DNA of 51,352 nucleotides. Source: Acidobacteriota bacterium (GTDB lineage Bacteria; Acidobacteriota; Holophagae; Acanthopleuribacterales; Acanthopleuribacteraceae). The stretch lies in NCBI GenBank assembly GCA_030066195.1, contig JASJCB010000077.1:1-51352 (forward strand), written 5' to 3'. The position numbers and the translations under genes are program-made. Positions 1-8,395 of the stretch are shown in pieces; the stretch's first letter is position 1; each line of letters begins with the position of its first letter. The notes beneath the pieces were generated by a model. It was not told where the DNA came from. It made no database searches and saw nothing but the letters and a program-made list of their open reading frames with translations.

Positions 1-33
1 ACCTAATCGTCTATCGAATAGAGGAGGTATCTC

Positions 34-90
34 ATGAACGTGAAATCCAAAGTCAAAACCGGGGCAAGTCCTTGGGTTAATTGCCCATAA
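34..90 (+). CDS. possible 18-residue peptide
   Basis: A very short reading frame reads MNVKSKVKTGASPWVNCP and stops at TAA. A near-perfect Shine-Dalgarno (GAGGAGGT, positions 21-28) lies five bases before the ATG, which is the main reason to take it seriously. The peptide is basic at the N-terminus and ends in a Trp/Cys-containing tail. A GC hairpin follows about 40 bases later. I do not recognise a family. It could be a translated small peptide, a leader peptide, or chance; there is no processing gene beside it. Confidence 0.35.
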   Translation: MNVKSKVKTGASPWVNCP

Positions 91-129
91 ACGTTCCTTC
101 AATCATATAGTTAACCCTTAATCTGGTCG

Positions 130-152
130 GGCCGTGGTGGATCACCACGGCC
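130..152. terminator. GC-rich hairpin, possible terminator
   Basis: A perfect 10-bp stem (GGCCGTGGTG / CACCACGGCC) closes a three-base loop. It lies 40 bases downstream of the short ORF at 34-90. No clear T-tract follows on either strand, so an intrinsic terminator is only one reading. Confidence 0.35.
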
Positions 153-270
153 TGATTTGGCTATGAGCGCATTAAGCAGCGATTCCAAATAAACGGCGGG
201 ATCGCCCAACCTATTTTTCGCGCTTGCGCATCTGGTTTGGGCCGGCCCCTTGTGCTACATAATTCCGGGA

Positions 271-598
271 TTGACTCCATTGCACACGTACGCAATCGAC
301 CCAAGACATCGGCTTGACTTCATTGCACACGTTCGCAATCGACCCAAGACGCCGGCTTGACTCCATTGCACACGTGCGCAATCGACCCAAGACGACTGCT
401 TAACTTCATTGCGCAGGTGCGCAATCGACTTAAGACCGTGGCTTGACTCGATTGCGCAGGTGTGCAATCGACTCAAGACCGTGGCTTGACTCGATTGCGC
501 AGGTGTGCAATCGACCCAAGACGCCGGCTTGACTCGATTGCGCAGGTGTGCAATCGAGTCAAGACGCCGGCTTAAGTCCATTGCACAGACCTCCCGGC
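271..598. repeat. 43-bp tandem repeat array (7 full units plus a partial)
   Basis: Units begin at 271, 314, 357, 400, 443, 486, 529 and 572 in exact 43-base register; the last is cut at about 598. Each contains an imperfect dyad of the form TTGCGCAGGTGTGCAA followed by TCGA and a stretch like CAAGACGCCGGC. Divergence between units is modest. The unit is not a multiple of three and there are no unique spacers, so it is neither coding nor CRISPR. The ORF that spans it on the minus strand is a repeat artefact. Confidence 0.85.
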
Positions 599-704
599 AA
601 CCCGGAACTTTCAAAAAAAAAGCTCGTAAGCTGCTGAATTTAAAACCATCTACCGGGGTACATCATAGAAATCGGATTTGCCTAATCCTACTTAAAACGG
701 CCTT

Positions 705-924
705 TTTTTCCACGATCGTGGAAAAATGAGCGTTTTTTGGGGTCGATTTCGGCACTTTCAGGAGCCGTCAAGCGCAAAAAACAGTTTTTCTTCCGCGATC
801 GTGGAAAGAACGATGTTAAAACCAAAAAGTTAAGTACTTGTAAAACCGTGTGATACAAGGCCGATTTCTCATTTTTCCACGATCGTGGAAAAAGTTCGCC
901 GATTTTTCCACGATCGTGGAAAAA
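705..924. repeat. four copies of a TTCCACGATCGTGGAA palindrome
   Basis: Perfect 22-base palindromes with core TTCCACGATCGTGGAA flanked by T and A runs sit at 705-726, 872-893 and 903-924. A diverged copy (TTCCGCGATCGTGGAA) is at 791-806. Centres are spaced about 83, 84 and 31 bases. The A/T flanks would make each a strong hairpin with a U-tract on both strands, so they could act as bidirectional terminators, protein-binding sites or REP-like elements. No gene lies among them. Confidence 0.8.
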
Positions 925-1036
925 AACGGTCCCGTCGAGGCAAGTGTTCGAAAATCGCGGTCTACATTTATGCCACGACGACGGGCGACCTCCTTGAGAA
1001 CGCCTATCTTCAATAAAACAAGTAAGGAGTATTGAA

Positions 1037-2008
1037 ATGTTGAGAGTAATCCTGCCTAGAAACGACAAAGACCGCGCTCAGTTCCTCAAGAGGGCGGTCA
1101 TCAACGGAGAATTCGACCTGGCCGCGGGCAAGCGTTGGCTTACCCCCGGTCTCCACAACCAACTCAAGGCAGTACGAGCCGACTTCACTCCGAAATTCGA
1201 AGTGTTGTTGGAAACGTTTGCCGCAAGACAAGACGCGGTGGAGGAGAAGGATGCGAAGGCGGTGGAACTATCCCTCTGCGTTCGTCATCTGTATTCCGAA
1301 CTGGAGTTCATGTACGCCAGGAAGCTGATCACCTTGGAACAGTTGAAACGCTTCCGACTTCCCACGGACGGTCCGCGTGCACCGAAGATCCAGCGACCCG
1401 ACGACTGGATCGGCGTCGCCGAACGCATGCTGGTCCAGTTGGGGAAGTTGGGTACGCCGGAGGCTCCGTTCGTGAGCAGTCCCACGGTGGAAGCGCTGAC
1501 CGAGTGTCTGCGCGAAGCCGAAGACGCCATGCAGCAATTGGACCGGATCAAGGCCGCGTTGAAAGACGCGCGTATCGATATGGACCCGTTGCGCGATGAC
1601 GTCTACCGGGTCCACGCGGATGTGTTCAGCTATATGAACCACAGCATGCGCTGGCTGGAGCGTTCCCGGAAACGCGATATCATGCGCCGCTATGGTTTCG
1701 CCTTCGAAAGCCTGGGCCCGAACGGGCAAACGACAACGGACGGCGGTAGCAACGGCAATCCGGGCGACAATTCCGGGGATCCCGTCGACACGGGAGAACC
1801 CGGAACGGGCGATCCCGTGGACGGCGGCGATCCCGGCACGGGCGATCCCGTGGACGGCGGCGATCCCGGCACGACCACCGACCCGACCGGCAGCGGCGAG
1901 CCCGCCACCGATCCGGGCGCCGGAACCGACCCGACCGGGACTACCGATCCCGGTGCGGGCACGGAAACGGCGAGGGTTTCCGCCCTGACGTACGCAACCA
2001 ACCGCTAA
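1037..2008 (+). CDS. hypothetical helical protein with Gly/Asp/Thr/Pro-rich tail
   Basis: The 323-residue product starts at an ATG preceded by AAGGAG. Residues 1 to about 230 are charged and predominantly helical by composition. Residues 235-310 are low complexity, built from repeats of GDPVDGGDPGTG and TDPTG type, and end in a short tail (ALTYATNR). The DNA of the tail is itself repetitive. There is no obvious signal peptide or membrane segment. I do not recognise a family. An intrinsic terminator follows immediately, so the gene appears to be transcribed alone. Confidence 0.75.
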   Translation: MLRVILPRNDKDRAQFLKRAVINGEFDLAAGKRWLTPGLHNQLKAVRADFTPKFEVLLETFAARQDAVEEKDAKAVELSLCVRHLYSELEFMYARKLITLEQLKRFRLPTDGPRAPKIQRPDDWIGVAERMLVQLGKLGTPEAPFVSSPTVEALTECLREAEDAMQQLDRIKAALKDARIDMDPLRDDVYRVHADVFSYMNHSMRWLERSRKRDIMRRYGFAFESLGPNGQTTTDGGSNGNPGDNSGDPVDTGEPGTGDPVDGGDPGTGDPVDGGDPGTTTDPTGSGEPATDPGAGTDPTGTTDPGAGTETARVSALTYATNR

Positions 2009-2016
2009 CCCTATCG

Positions 2017-2041
2017 CGGGGGCCGAGAGGCCCCCGTTTTT
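2017..2041 (+). terminator. intrinsic terminator after the 1037-2008 gene
   Basis: Stem CGGGGGCC / GGCCCCCG with a GAGA loop, followed by five T residues, starts nine bases after the stop codon. Confidence 0.9.
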
Positions 2042-2249
2042 CGATCCCCTGAACCGACACCCTTTGATAGGAACCACGACGCGGAAATTCGGCTATGAAG
2101 ATCACCGCCACCGCAAAGGGTTCTCGCTTTGGTCGCGGCAGTCAGAGCCGTTGCCTTCAAGCACAAAATAATCATTCTTTTGAAACTTTCATCCGCATGG
2201 GAAACGTAAAAGCTCCTGGCCGCCAGGTATTTAGATCGAGGAGATGCAC

Positions 2250-3101
2250 ATGAACCCGAAACCGATTCCGTGGCATCCTATTGTTCAAGAAATCTTCGAT
2301 GATCATATGGAATTGATGTCGGGTAAACGTATCTTGGAGAGGGATCGAGAGGTCTACACGCATTTCCAGATCGATTACTTCTGCCGCACGGGTCGTGGCA
2401 AACTGAGGGGGAAAGCTGCTCAGATCAAGGGCATTCGCCCGTTCGATCACCTGCTCGAATACAATGTCTTCGAGTACAAGAGCATCAACCAGACCCTCAA
2501 TGACAAAACCTTTCGAGAGTATGTCGCCCGGGCCTTGATGTTCGAATCACGCCATACGAAACGGTCGTTGCGGGGAAAACTGACGCTGAACATCTTGTTG
2601 ACCAGGATACCCACCGCCTTGCTGAAGGATCCGACCTATGGATTCAAGCCGCTGACTCCATGGAAGTTCTACTGCAACTGCATGGGACTGCCGGTTTACA
2701 TTCTCATCCAACGCAAGATGCGAGGTATCGACGGCGGCGACCCCCTGGCTTTCCTGCAAGTTCTGGAGGGCGACCCGACCTATCAGAAAAAAGTGTGGGG
2801 GGACCTGATCGGTCAAGATTTAACTGGCGTCGAAGCCCTGAAAGACATTATGATGAAGATAGGTAGGGAGGCTTATATGACCATCGCCGATCTGATTATC
2901 GAAGAAGCCAGGCCGAAGATTATCGATGAAGCCAGGCCCTCAATTGTCGCTGAGGCCAAGGTCAAGTCACTTACGAAGTTGCTGAAGAAATCGGGATTGT
3001 GGTCTGAGTTTCATCCTGCATTACAAGCGGCACAGACGCTCGACGAATTGGAGCAACTCGAAAACCGGATATATGATCGAATAAGCTCCTCGGCCACTTG
3101 A
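2250..3101 (+). CDS. Rpn/PD-(D/E)XK transposase-like protein
   Basis: The protein has 283 residues from the ATG at 2250. A second in-frame ATG at 2244 directly abuts the GAGGAG ribosome-binding site, so 2250 with six-base spacing is the better start. Near the N-terminus an IDYFCR segment followed about 30 residues later by a hydrophobic strand ending in FEYKS fits the D...ExK core of the PD-(D/E)XK nuclease fold. The C-terminal half is helical, with an IADLIIEEARPKIIDEAR-like segment typical of Rpn-type proteins. The family is often mobile and linked to recombination. No inverted repeats flank it. A fragment of a related gene lies just downstream. Confidence 0.65.
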   Translation: MNPKPIPWHPIVQEIFDDHMELMSGKRILERDREVYTHFQIDYFCRTGRGKLRGKAAQIKGIRPFDHLLEYNVFEYKSINQTLNDKTFREYVARALMFESRHTKRSLRGKLTLNILLTRIPTALLKDPTYGFKPLTPWKFYCNCMGLPVYILIQRKMRGIDGGDPLAFLQVLEGDPTYQKKVWGDLIGQDLTGVEALKDIMMKIGREAYMTIADLIIEEARPKIIDEARPSIVAEAKVKSLTKLLKKSGLWSEFHPALQAAQTLDELEQLENRIYDRISSSAT

Positions 3102-3152
3102 CGTGGTGATCCAAACCCGTGGGTTGAAAAAACGCCGGTGCCGGGGCCTCAC

Positions 3153-3212
3153 ATGAGAATCGCAGATCTTATTATCGAAGAAGTCGGACCCAGGATTGCC
3201 GCTGAGTTCGAC
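3153..3212 (+). pseudogene. fragment of a second Rpn-like gene
   Basis: About 20 codons (MRIADLIIEEVGPRIAAEFD) closely match the MTIADLIIEEARPKI segment encoded at 2877-2937 of the preceding gene, at DNA and protein level. The frame then runs into unrelated sequence that overlaps the end of the opposite-strand gene. This looks like the remnant of a duplicated or inserted paralogue rather than a functional gene. Confidence 0.5.
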
Positions 3213-3237
3213 CGCGCGCCTTCGTCCATTTCGATAT

Positions 3238-3567
3238 TCATTTCGTTCCTCGGATCATGGCAAAATTGGGAAAACGTGAACCGGCCTCCGGCAGCGTCGC
3301 GAGGACGGGGAATTCGGCGACGGCGCCCATCGCCTCCCAAATAGCAGCGATTGCCGGATGTTCATGGGCACGGCGTGATGCATCCGGGCCAGCCCACTCG
3401 AAAACTTCGATGATGCTTCCGTCACTGGATCGGGCCAGGTAGACGTCACGGTCTGTAATCAGGCCGTATTCTCGTAATTTAGGCAAGTGCTTTTTGACCA
3501 TGTCCATCAGTTCATCCGCTTTACCTTCATTGGGTTTGTAAATCGCAAAAGCCATTTGATTGCTCAT
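3238..3567 (-). CDS. small dimeric alpha-beta barrel-like protein
   Basis: The product is 109 residues. It opens with MAFAIYKPNEGKADEL, followed by VYLARSSDGSIIEVFEW and a helix with AIAAIWEAMGAV. That pattern matches the ferredoxin-like dimeric alpha-beta barrel (ABM/stress-responsive) class, which includes small monooxygenases and uncharacterised binding proteins. It lies 24 bases downstream of an ArsR-type regulator on the same strand and is almost certainly co-transcribed with it. GGGAG precedes the start. The substrate is unknown; a role in whatever stress the regulator senses is inference. Confidence 0.7.
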   Translation of the reverse strand: MSNQMAFAIYKPNEGKADELMDMVKKHLPKLREYGLITDRDVYLARSSDGSIIEVFEWAGPDASRRAHEHPAIAAIWEAMGAVAEFPVLATLPEAGSRFPNFAMIRGTK

Positions 3568-3591
3568 TTCTTTCTCCCTTTTGAACGTTGG

Positions 3592-3897
3592 TTATTTAAC
3601 GGCAAACCATGCCAACCACTGCCCAACAACTGCTTGTAACCGTTCCCGATTCAAGGTGTAATTTTGCTCGCGGCCCGTTTTATTGCGGATAATCAGGCCC
3701 GCGTCTTCAAGCCGACGCAAATGTCGGGTCGTGGTGGGCCAACTACAGGCAAAGCGCTCGGCGATGCTGCCCGCGCTCATTCTTCCGCCATGGGCATTGA
3801 GTACGATGAGAATGTGCCTCCTCGATGGATGGGCCGGCGCTTTGAAGACAACTTCCAAGTCGTCCAATTCCTGTTGAGCACGGTTTTTGGCTACCAT
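3592..3897 (-). CDS. ArsR-family winged-helix transcriptional regulator
   Basis: A 101-residue protein if started at MVAKNRAQ; an in-frame start four codons upstream (3909) is possible. It has the ArsR core: a helix with AHPSRRHILIVLN, SAGSIAERFACSWPTTTRHLRRLEDAGLI as the recognition helix-turn-helix, and the wing RNKTGREQNYTLN. No metal-binding CxC motif is seen, so it resembles the non-metal ArsR/SmtB relatives that control small stress operons. The gene precedes the ABM-like gene. Dyad sequences just upstream (3917-3954) suggest autoregulation. Confidence 0.85.
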   Translation of the reverse strand: MVAKNRAQQELDDLEVVFKAPAHPSRRHILIVLNAHGGRMSAGSIAERFACSWPTTTRHLRRLEDAGLIIRNKTGREQNYTLNRERLQAVVGQWLAWFAVK

Positions 3898-3916
3898 TGA
3901 ATACCCCACTATTTAC

Positions 3917-3954
3917 TTAGCAAAGTCGCTAATCAAATATTCAGCAACCCTGCT
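3917..3954. promoter_or_regulatory. two dyads upstream of the arsR-like gene, candidate operators
   Basis: TTAGC-N6-GCTAA at 3917-3932 and AGCA-N4-TGCT at 3943-3954 share the half-site AGC, and their centres are about 24 bases apart. They lie 20-57 bases before the regulator start, the usual place for an ArsR operator. Binding is inferred from position and symmetry only. Confidence 0.4.
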
Positions 3955-4180
3955 AACTTTAGTCAAGAGAAATCTCGATAAACCACGATCAGGCATCCAT
4001 CGCCAGGTGACTCTGCCGGGTTCTTCCCAATCGAGATCGATCACCTCGAGAAAAAAGGAGGCGTTCGATCAAGGATTCACCTCTCTTGCCAGGTTGGTGG
4101 TTTGCGGTTCGCTTGTGAATATGATCCAATTTGACCGTGCTTTCCGTTTTGTAGGAACTGGGGCCTGGTGAGGTGTGAAT

Positions 4181-5305
4181 ATGTTGCAACCAAGTCTGGC
4201 GGAACTGGAACAGATGTGCAGCCCAAACCTTATTTTTCGCGCAATAGCCGGCAGCAAAGCATACGGCACGCAACATGGAAAAAGTGACACCGACATTCGC
4301 GGGGTGTATGTGCTCTCTTCCGGCCGCTACCTGTCGTTGTCGGCTCCACCGGCCCAAATTGCCGATGAGCGCGGCGATACAGTCTACTACACGCTCAAGC
4401 GTTTTCTGGAGTTGGCCTCCGGCGCCAATCCCAACATTATCGAACTACTGTACCTTCCCGGGGACTGTGTGTTGTACACTTCACCGCTGATGACCAGAAT
4501 AACAGAGAACCGGGACATGTTCATAACCAGGCAGGCTTATGAATCGCATGTGGGTTATGCTCGGGCCCAAATCAAAAAAGCCCGGGGACGTAAAAAGTGG
4601 ATTAATCAACCTCAGCCCAGGGAGGCGCCCGTAACCGAACAATTTTGCTGGTTTCTTTCACGCACTGAACACCGCGACCGATTCCCCTTTCGCCCTGTCC
4701 CATTCTTAGAATCAGGTATAAATCAGAATGGTTGCCGTTGCGCGGCGGTAGAGCATGTTCCGGGACTCTATCGACTCTATGATTACGGCGGAGAGCTAAC
4801 CGTCGGCGTCATTCGCGGCGGGAAAATTGTTTGCGAAAGTATTCCCATGAAAGATGAGAAAAGCCGTCTTATCGGCCTCCTCTATTACCACAAGGAAGCT
4901 CATGAGCAGGCGCGCCGCAATCACCGCGGCTATTGGGAATGGGTTCAGAAGCGCAATCAAAATCGCTGGACAGCCCAAGAGCGTGGGGAAATCGACTACG
5001 ACGCCAAGAACATGATGCATACTTTTCGGCTGATCCTGTCGGGTGAGCACATCCTTCGCAACGGTGCGCCCCTGGTGCGATTCTCAGGTGAGCGGCTTAC
5101 TTTTTTGAAAGAGATCCTTGCCGGCTCTCTCAGCTATGAATCCCTGGTGGAAAAAGCCGAGGAGAAGATTGCGGGTATGGATGATCTCGTCAAAACATGC
5201 GGCCTTCCCGATAGGCCGAACGCGATAGAGGTCGATGAATTGCTCAAGGAAATCACGGAAATCTGGGAGAAGGAATATGCACGATCGAATCCTTGCGACA
5301 CTTGA
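4181..5305 (+). CDS. RlaP/YcgL-type predicted nucleotidyltransferase (copy 1)
   Basis: About 374 residues from ATG 4181; a GTG two codons upstream is possible, and GGTGAGG serves as ribosome-binding site. The N-terminus shows the polymerase-beta nucleotidyltransferase signature IAGSKAYGTQHGKSDTDIRGVYV, with the GS motif and DxD metal residues. It is followed by the RlaP-type helical region (VGYARAQIKKARGRKKW) and a C-terminal stretch containing DYDAKNMMHTFRLI. Family members are predicted nucleotidyltransferases, some encoded with RNA ligases in RNA repair cassettes. Here no ligase is adjacent; instead a second nucleotidyltransferase overlaps its 3' end by 29 bases. Confidence 0.8.
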   Translation: MLQPSLAELEQMCSPNLIFRAIAGSKAYGTQHGKSDTDIRGVYVLSSGRYLSLSAPPAQIADERGDTVYYTLKRFLELASGANPNIIELLYLPGDCVLYTSPLMTRITENRDMFITRQAYESHVGYARAQIKKARGRKKWINQPQPREAPVTEQFCWFLSRTEHRDRFPFRPVPFLESGINQNGCRCAAVEHVPGLYRLYDYGGELTVGVIRGGKIVCESIPMKDEKSRLIGLLYYHKEAHEQARRNHRGYWEWVQKRNQNRWTAQERGEIDYDAKNMMHTFRLILSGEHILRNGAPLVRFSGERLTFLKEILAGSLSYESLVEKAEEKIAGMDDLVKTCGLPDRPNAIEVDELLKEITEIWEKEYARSNPCDT

Positions 5306-6050
5306 TGAAATCGAACGCGAGCGAAAGGTGCGCATCTTGTTTGCGTGTGAATCCGGCAGCCGGGCCTGGGGCTTCGCCTCACCCGACAGCGATTATGATG
5401 TTCGTTTCGTTTATGCGCATGATGTTGCCTGGCATTTACGCCTCGGTAAAAGGCGCGACACGATTCAGGCCATGTTGCCCGATGATCTGGACCTATCGGG
5501 TTGGGAGTTGGGAAAAGCCTTGCGTCTGTTTGCGGGTTGTAATCTGTCTTTATATGAATGGTTGGGCAGCCCGCTTATCTACAGGGAAAAACCGGTCTTC
5601 ACTTCCGCTCTAAGACCGTTGATCCCGTCTTACTTCAACCCCAAGAAAGCCGTCCATCACTACCTCGGCATCGCTCGCGGAGCCGCGGAATCTTTACACG
5701 AAGACGGCACAATCGGCATCAAAAAGTTTTTCTACCTGCTGCGCCCGCTCATGGCCTGCCGTTGGATAACGGAGAAACGAACGATGCCGCCGACGCTGTT
5801 TGTAGATATGCTTTCTGAAGAAGGCTTGCTGCCGGCTCATTTATCAGAAGCGGTTGAGGCAATCCGAAAAAAAAAGCGAACCGCTCCTGAAGGCTTCCGC
5901 ATTTCTCTGCCTGACCGGCTTTCAAGCTGGATACAGGAAACGAGAGCCGGGCTGGAAAACGATGCTGAAGAACTGGAACCCGGCTCAAAGGCGGGACTTG
6001 AGCCGTTAGAGGCGATCTTGATGGAATGGACCCTGAATCCACCGGAGTAA
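5277..6050 (+). CDS. RlaP/YcgL-type predicted nucleotidyltransferase (copy 2)
   Basis: A 257-residue protein starting inside the end of copy 1 (ATG 5277, preceded by AGAAGGA), so the two are translationally coupled. The motif ACESGSRAWGFASPDSDYDVRFVY gives the GS motif and DxD pair of a polymerase-beta-type nucleotidyltransferase. YLGIARGAAE and IKKFFYLLRPLMACRWI match the helical part of the COG3541 group. It is shorter than copy 1 and quite diverged from it, which suggests two different specificities or a heterodimer rather than a recent duplication. The substrate (RNA, nucleotide or protein) cannot be told from the sequence. Confidence 0.8.
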   Translation: MHDRILATLDEIERERKVRILFACESGSRAWGFASPDSDYDVRFVYAHDVAWHLRLGKRRDTIQAMLPDDLDLSGWELGKALRLFAGCNLSLYEWLGSPLIYREKPVFTSALRPLIPSYFNPKKAVHHYLGIARGAAESLHEDGTIGIKKFFYLLRPLMACRWITEKRTMPPTLFVDMLSEEGLLPAHLSEAVEAIRKKKRTAPEGFRISLPDRLSSWIQETRAGLENDAEELEPGSKAGLEPLEAILMEWTLNPPE

Positions 6051-6165
6051 GCGGTTACTTCGCTTTGGCGCCGCTTCGTTACATCGAAACGATGCATGGG
6101 TTGATCAGGCAAAAAACGGCATGGTTTACCAAATCGCGGATACCCGTTGCATCCATGAGGGTTGC

Positions 6166-6183
6166 GGGGAGAAACCTCTCCCC
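6166..6183. terminator. possible terminator between converging genes
   Basis: The hairpin GGGGAGA-AACC-TCTCCCC lies between the converging 3' ends of the nucleotidyltransferase pair and the zincin gene. No T-tract follows, so the call is weak. Confidence 0.3.
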
Positions 6184-6191
6184 TGCCCCGA

Positions 6192-8297
6192 CTATTCCAT
6201 TTCGGTTTTCTCCAGGAATTTCAGGCTGTCCAACGCCTCGCGGATGGCTTCCTGCTGAGAATGCCAGGCCTGTTCGGTTGCCGTACCTACCAGCATCAGC
6301 AGTTTGCCCTCCATCATGTGAAAGCGATGCAGGAAGTGAAGGCCCTGGCCGCTCATGGAACCCGTGTATTCCATTTGGTAACCTTCCTTGCCGGCTTCCT
6401 TCAAATGCCGGCCTTTCAGCTTCTCATAATCACTGAACTGGGATTTGATGCCCATTTCCAGATTGGCCAGCAGGGACTCTACCGGCATAGCCATCGGTAA
6501 GTTCTGGATCAGCACCAGCACATTGCTGCCCGAATGCATGTCGGTAAACTGGATCAAGGCCTTGGGGCCCATGGGTATCGACGGTTTGTCGTCGGAAATC
6601 ACCCAACCCGGTTTCTTGGGTAGGCTGACCGCAATGCCCAGTCCGTCATTGGTGTACGTGCCGTCGATAATCTTGCCCTCGGCGTCATTTTGACCGCCTT
6701 GCATCATCGACTCGACCATCTTCATGACTTCCGGGTTTTCCAGGATGGCGGCGAAATCGACATCTCCCGCGGCATCACCCAACATTTCGCGGCCCAACTG
6801 GTTGATCATCTCCCGGGCCTCGGGGTTCTTGAGCATATCGCTCAGTTGGCTGGCCTGGAGCCCGTCGGATGGTTGTTCGTCGTCAAAAACATTCAACAAC
6901 GGGTTCTCCATCAGCTTCATGGACTCGGCCGCGGTCAGCGTGGCCGGTTTGTCAGCCTGGGTAATACCCAGCGCCGCGAGATCCGGGGCCAGGTTGGCGC
7001 CGCGAACCGCTTGAATGCCGGCCAGTTCGGCCAGGACGCGTTTGACTCGTTTTTTCTTCGCGCGAGTTTTGACCAGGGTGACGCGAGTGGAACCGCTGTC
7101 CTCGATATCCCAATCGGGCAGGGCCTTGCGTGCCGCGGCCAGAAACTGCTGTTTGTCCTCGCTCGTGTCCCACTCGGTGACCCAAGCCAGGGCGCTACGC
7201 CGGCCTTTTTCGTATAGGACGAAGCGGTCACCGCCCCATCCGGCCGCGGCTTCACGGGCCTCATTGCGCTGCTCATCGCTTAATCGTTCGGTCAAAAGAA
7301 GGCGTATTTCCAATTCGCCCAGTGTGCCTTCCGCGGTTCTTCGGTAACCACGCAAGGGTTTGGTCAAGCTGGGTATGGTCAGGGTAACGGGATCGTCTCT
7401 TTCGGTCAGCCACTTTTCCGGGTGCATGATTTGTTCGGTGGAGCGCGGCGGGTCGTTCTGAAAGGCATGATCCAACAGTTTCTGTCCGCCCGCCTTTCTG
7501 ACCTGGATACAAAAATAGGCTCCCTGTATATAGGAGAACATCATGGTCTCGCGAAGGTAGGCCGGGGCTTCGATCAATTCTTTACCGCCGGGCATGTCAG
7601 GCGCCAGCGCCAACAACATCTCGGGCTCGTCCATGGTCATTTTCAAGCCCATGTCGGCGCCGGGAATGCGCTCCATGGCCACCCCCAACATGTAGCCGTA
7701 CATGACCACGGTGGCGTCGCCCTCAACCAGGGCCAAGCGGGCCGCGGCTTCATCGGAAAGCGGTTGTTCCATCCCGAATTGACCCAGATCGAAATGCTGA
7801 TCCTGGATGGCGTGATTGATTTCATGAACCAGAATGGCTTCATCCATCAACTGATTCATCTTCTGGTCCTGTTCACCGGATTCGGACCATTCTCGCTCTA
7901 CCAAAACCAGGTATTTTTGGGCGGGGTCATAATACCCGGCCACCTGGCTGCTTAACAGCTCGGGAAGATAGGTGCTCATGTCCATGGATTCGGGAAGCAT
8001 GCCGAAGGTTTTCAGCACTTTCTCCACGGGACCCAGAACATCATCGGGCATCTCCTGATGAAATGCGCTCGCAAATTGCCCTTTCAAACGGGCTTCGTCC
8101 AACTGACCGGAAGGCACACTCTGTTTTAAGGGAAGACCGCGGTATCGAACGGCTTCCTCGATAAGGCCGGACAAAGCGGCATCCTTGGACGGAGGCAAGG
8201 GGTCGATACCCTCCGGAAGATCGCCGGCTTGTAGTTGAAAAATCCAGGTCAGCGCCAGGACCGGTCCTACGAGACCGGTGATTGCGCGATGAAACAT
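6192..8297 (-). CDS. secreted zincin-like protein with HEXXH motif
   Basis: The 701-residue product begins with a signal-peptide-like stretch (MFHRAITGLVGPVLALTWIF) after AAGGAGGGT. The segment AILVHEINHAIQDQHFDL carries an HEINH zinc-binding motif (H158, E159, H162), and LVEGDATVVM about 30 residues later supplies a plausible third ligand, Glu192. That is the usual arrangement in the zincin-like proteins with LVHELTHALQDQ motifs. The middle and C-terminal regions are not recognised; the C-terminus has an amphipathic, lipoprotein-like beta pattern around ALIQFTDMHSGSNVLVLIQN. The gene has its own strong ribosome-binding site and stands alone. Peptidase activity is inferred from the motif only. 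Confidence 0.75.
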   Translation of the reverse strand: MFHRAITGLVGPVLALTWIFQLQAGDLPEGIDPLPPSKDAALSGLIEEAVRYRGLPLKQSVPSGQLDEARLKGQFASAFHQEMPDDVLGPVEKVLKTFGMLPESMDMSTYLPELLSSQVAGYYDPAQKYLVLVEREWSESGEQDQKMNQLMDEAILVHEINHAIQDQHFDLGQFGMEQPLSDEAAARLALVEGDATVVMYGYMLGVAMERIPGADMGLKMTMDEPEMLLALAPDMPGGKELIEAPAYLRETMMFSYIQGAYFCIQVRKAGGQKLLDHAFQNDPPRSTEQIMHPEKWLTERDDPVTLTIPSLTKPLRGYRRTAEGTLGELEIRLLLTERLSDEQRNEAREAAAGWGGDRFVLYEKGRRSALAWVTEWDTSEDKQQFLAAARKALPDWDIEDSGSTRVTLVKTRAKKKRVKRVLAELAGIQAVRGANLAPDLAALGITQADKPATLTAAESMKLMENPLLNVFDDEQPSDGLQASQLSDMLKNPEAREMINQLGREMLGDAAGDVDFAAILENPEVMKMVESMMQGGQNDAEGKIIDGTYTNDGLGIAVSLPKKPGWVISDDKPSIPMGPKALIQFTDMHSGSNVLVLIQNLPMAMPVESLLANLEMGIKSQFSDYEKLKGRHLKEAGKEGYQMEYTGSMSGQGLHFLHRFHMMEGKLLMLVGTATEQAWHSQQEAIREALDSLKFLEKTEME

Positions 8298-8395
8298 GCA
8301 CCCTCCTTACACAACTTGCGTAGAGACGCCGAACGCCACCAATATCTCAACGGCAAGGGAGGGTGCTTTGAACAGGAAAAAATTGAGCCTGAGCT

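Noticed and set aside
271..598. CRISPR array
   Set aside because: No unique spacers between units and no cas genes.
255..614. 119-residue minus-strand ORF over the 43-bp repeats
   Set aside because: The reading follows the repeat, whose period is not a multiple of three; no ribosome-binding site and no family.
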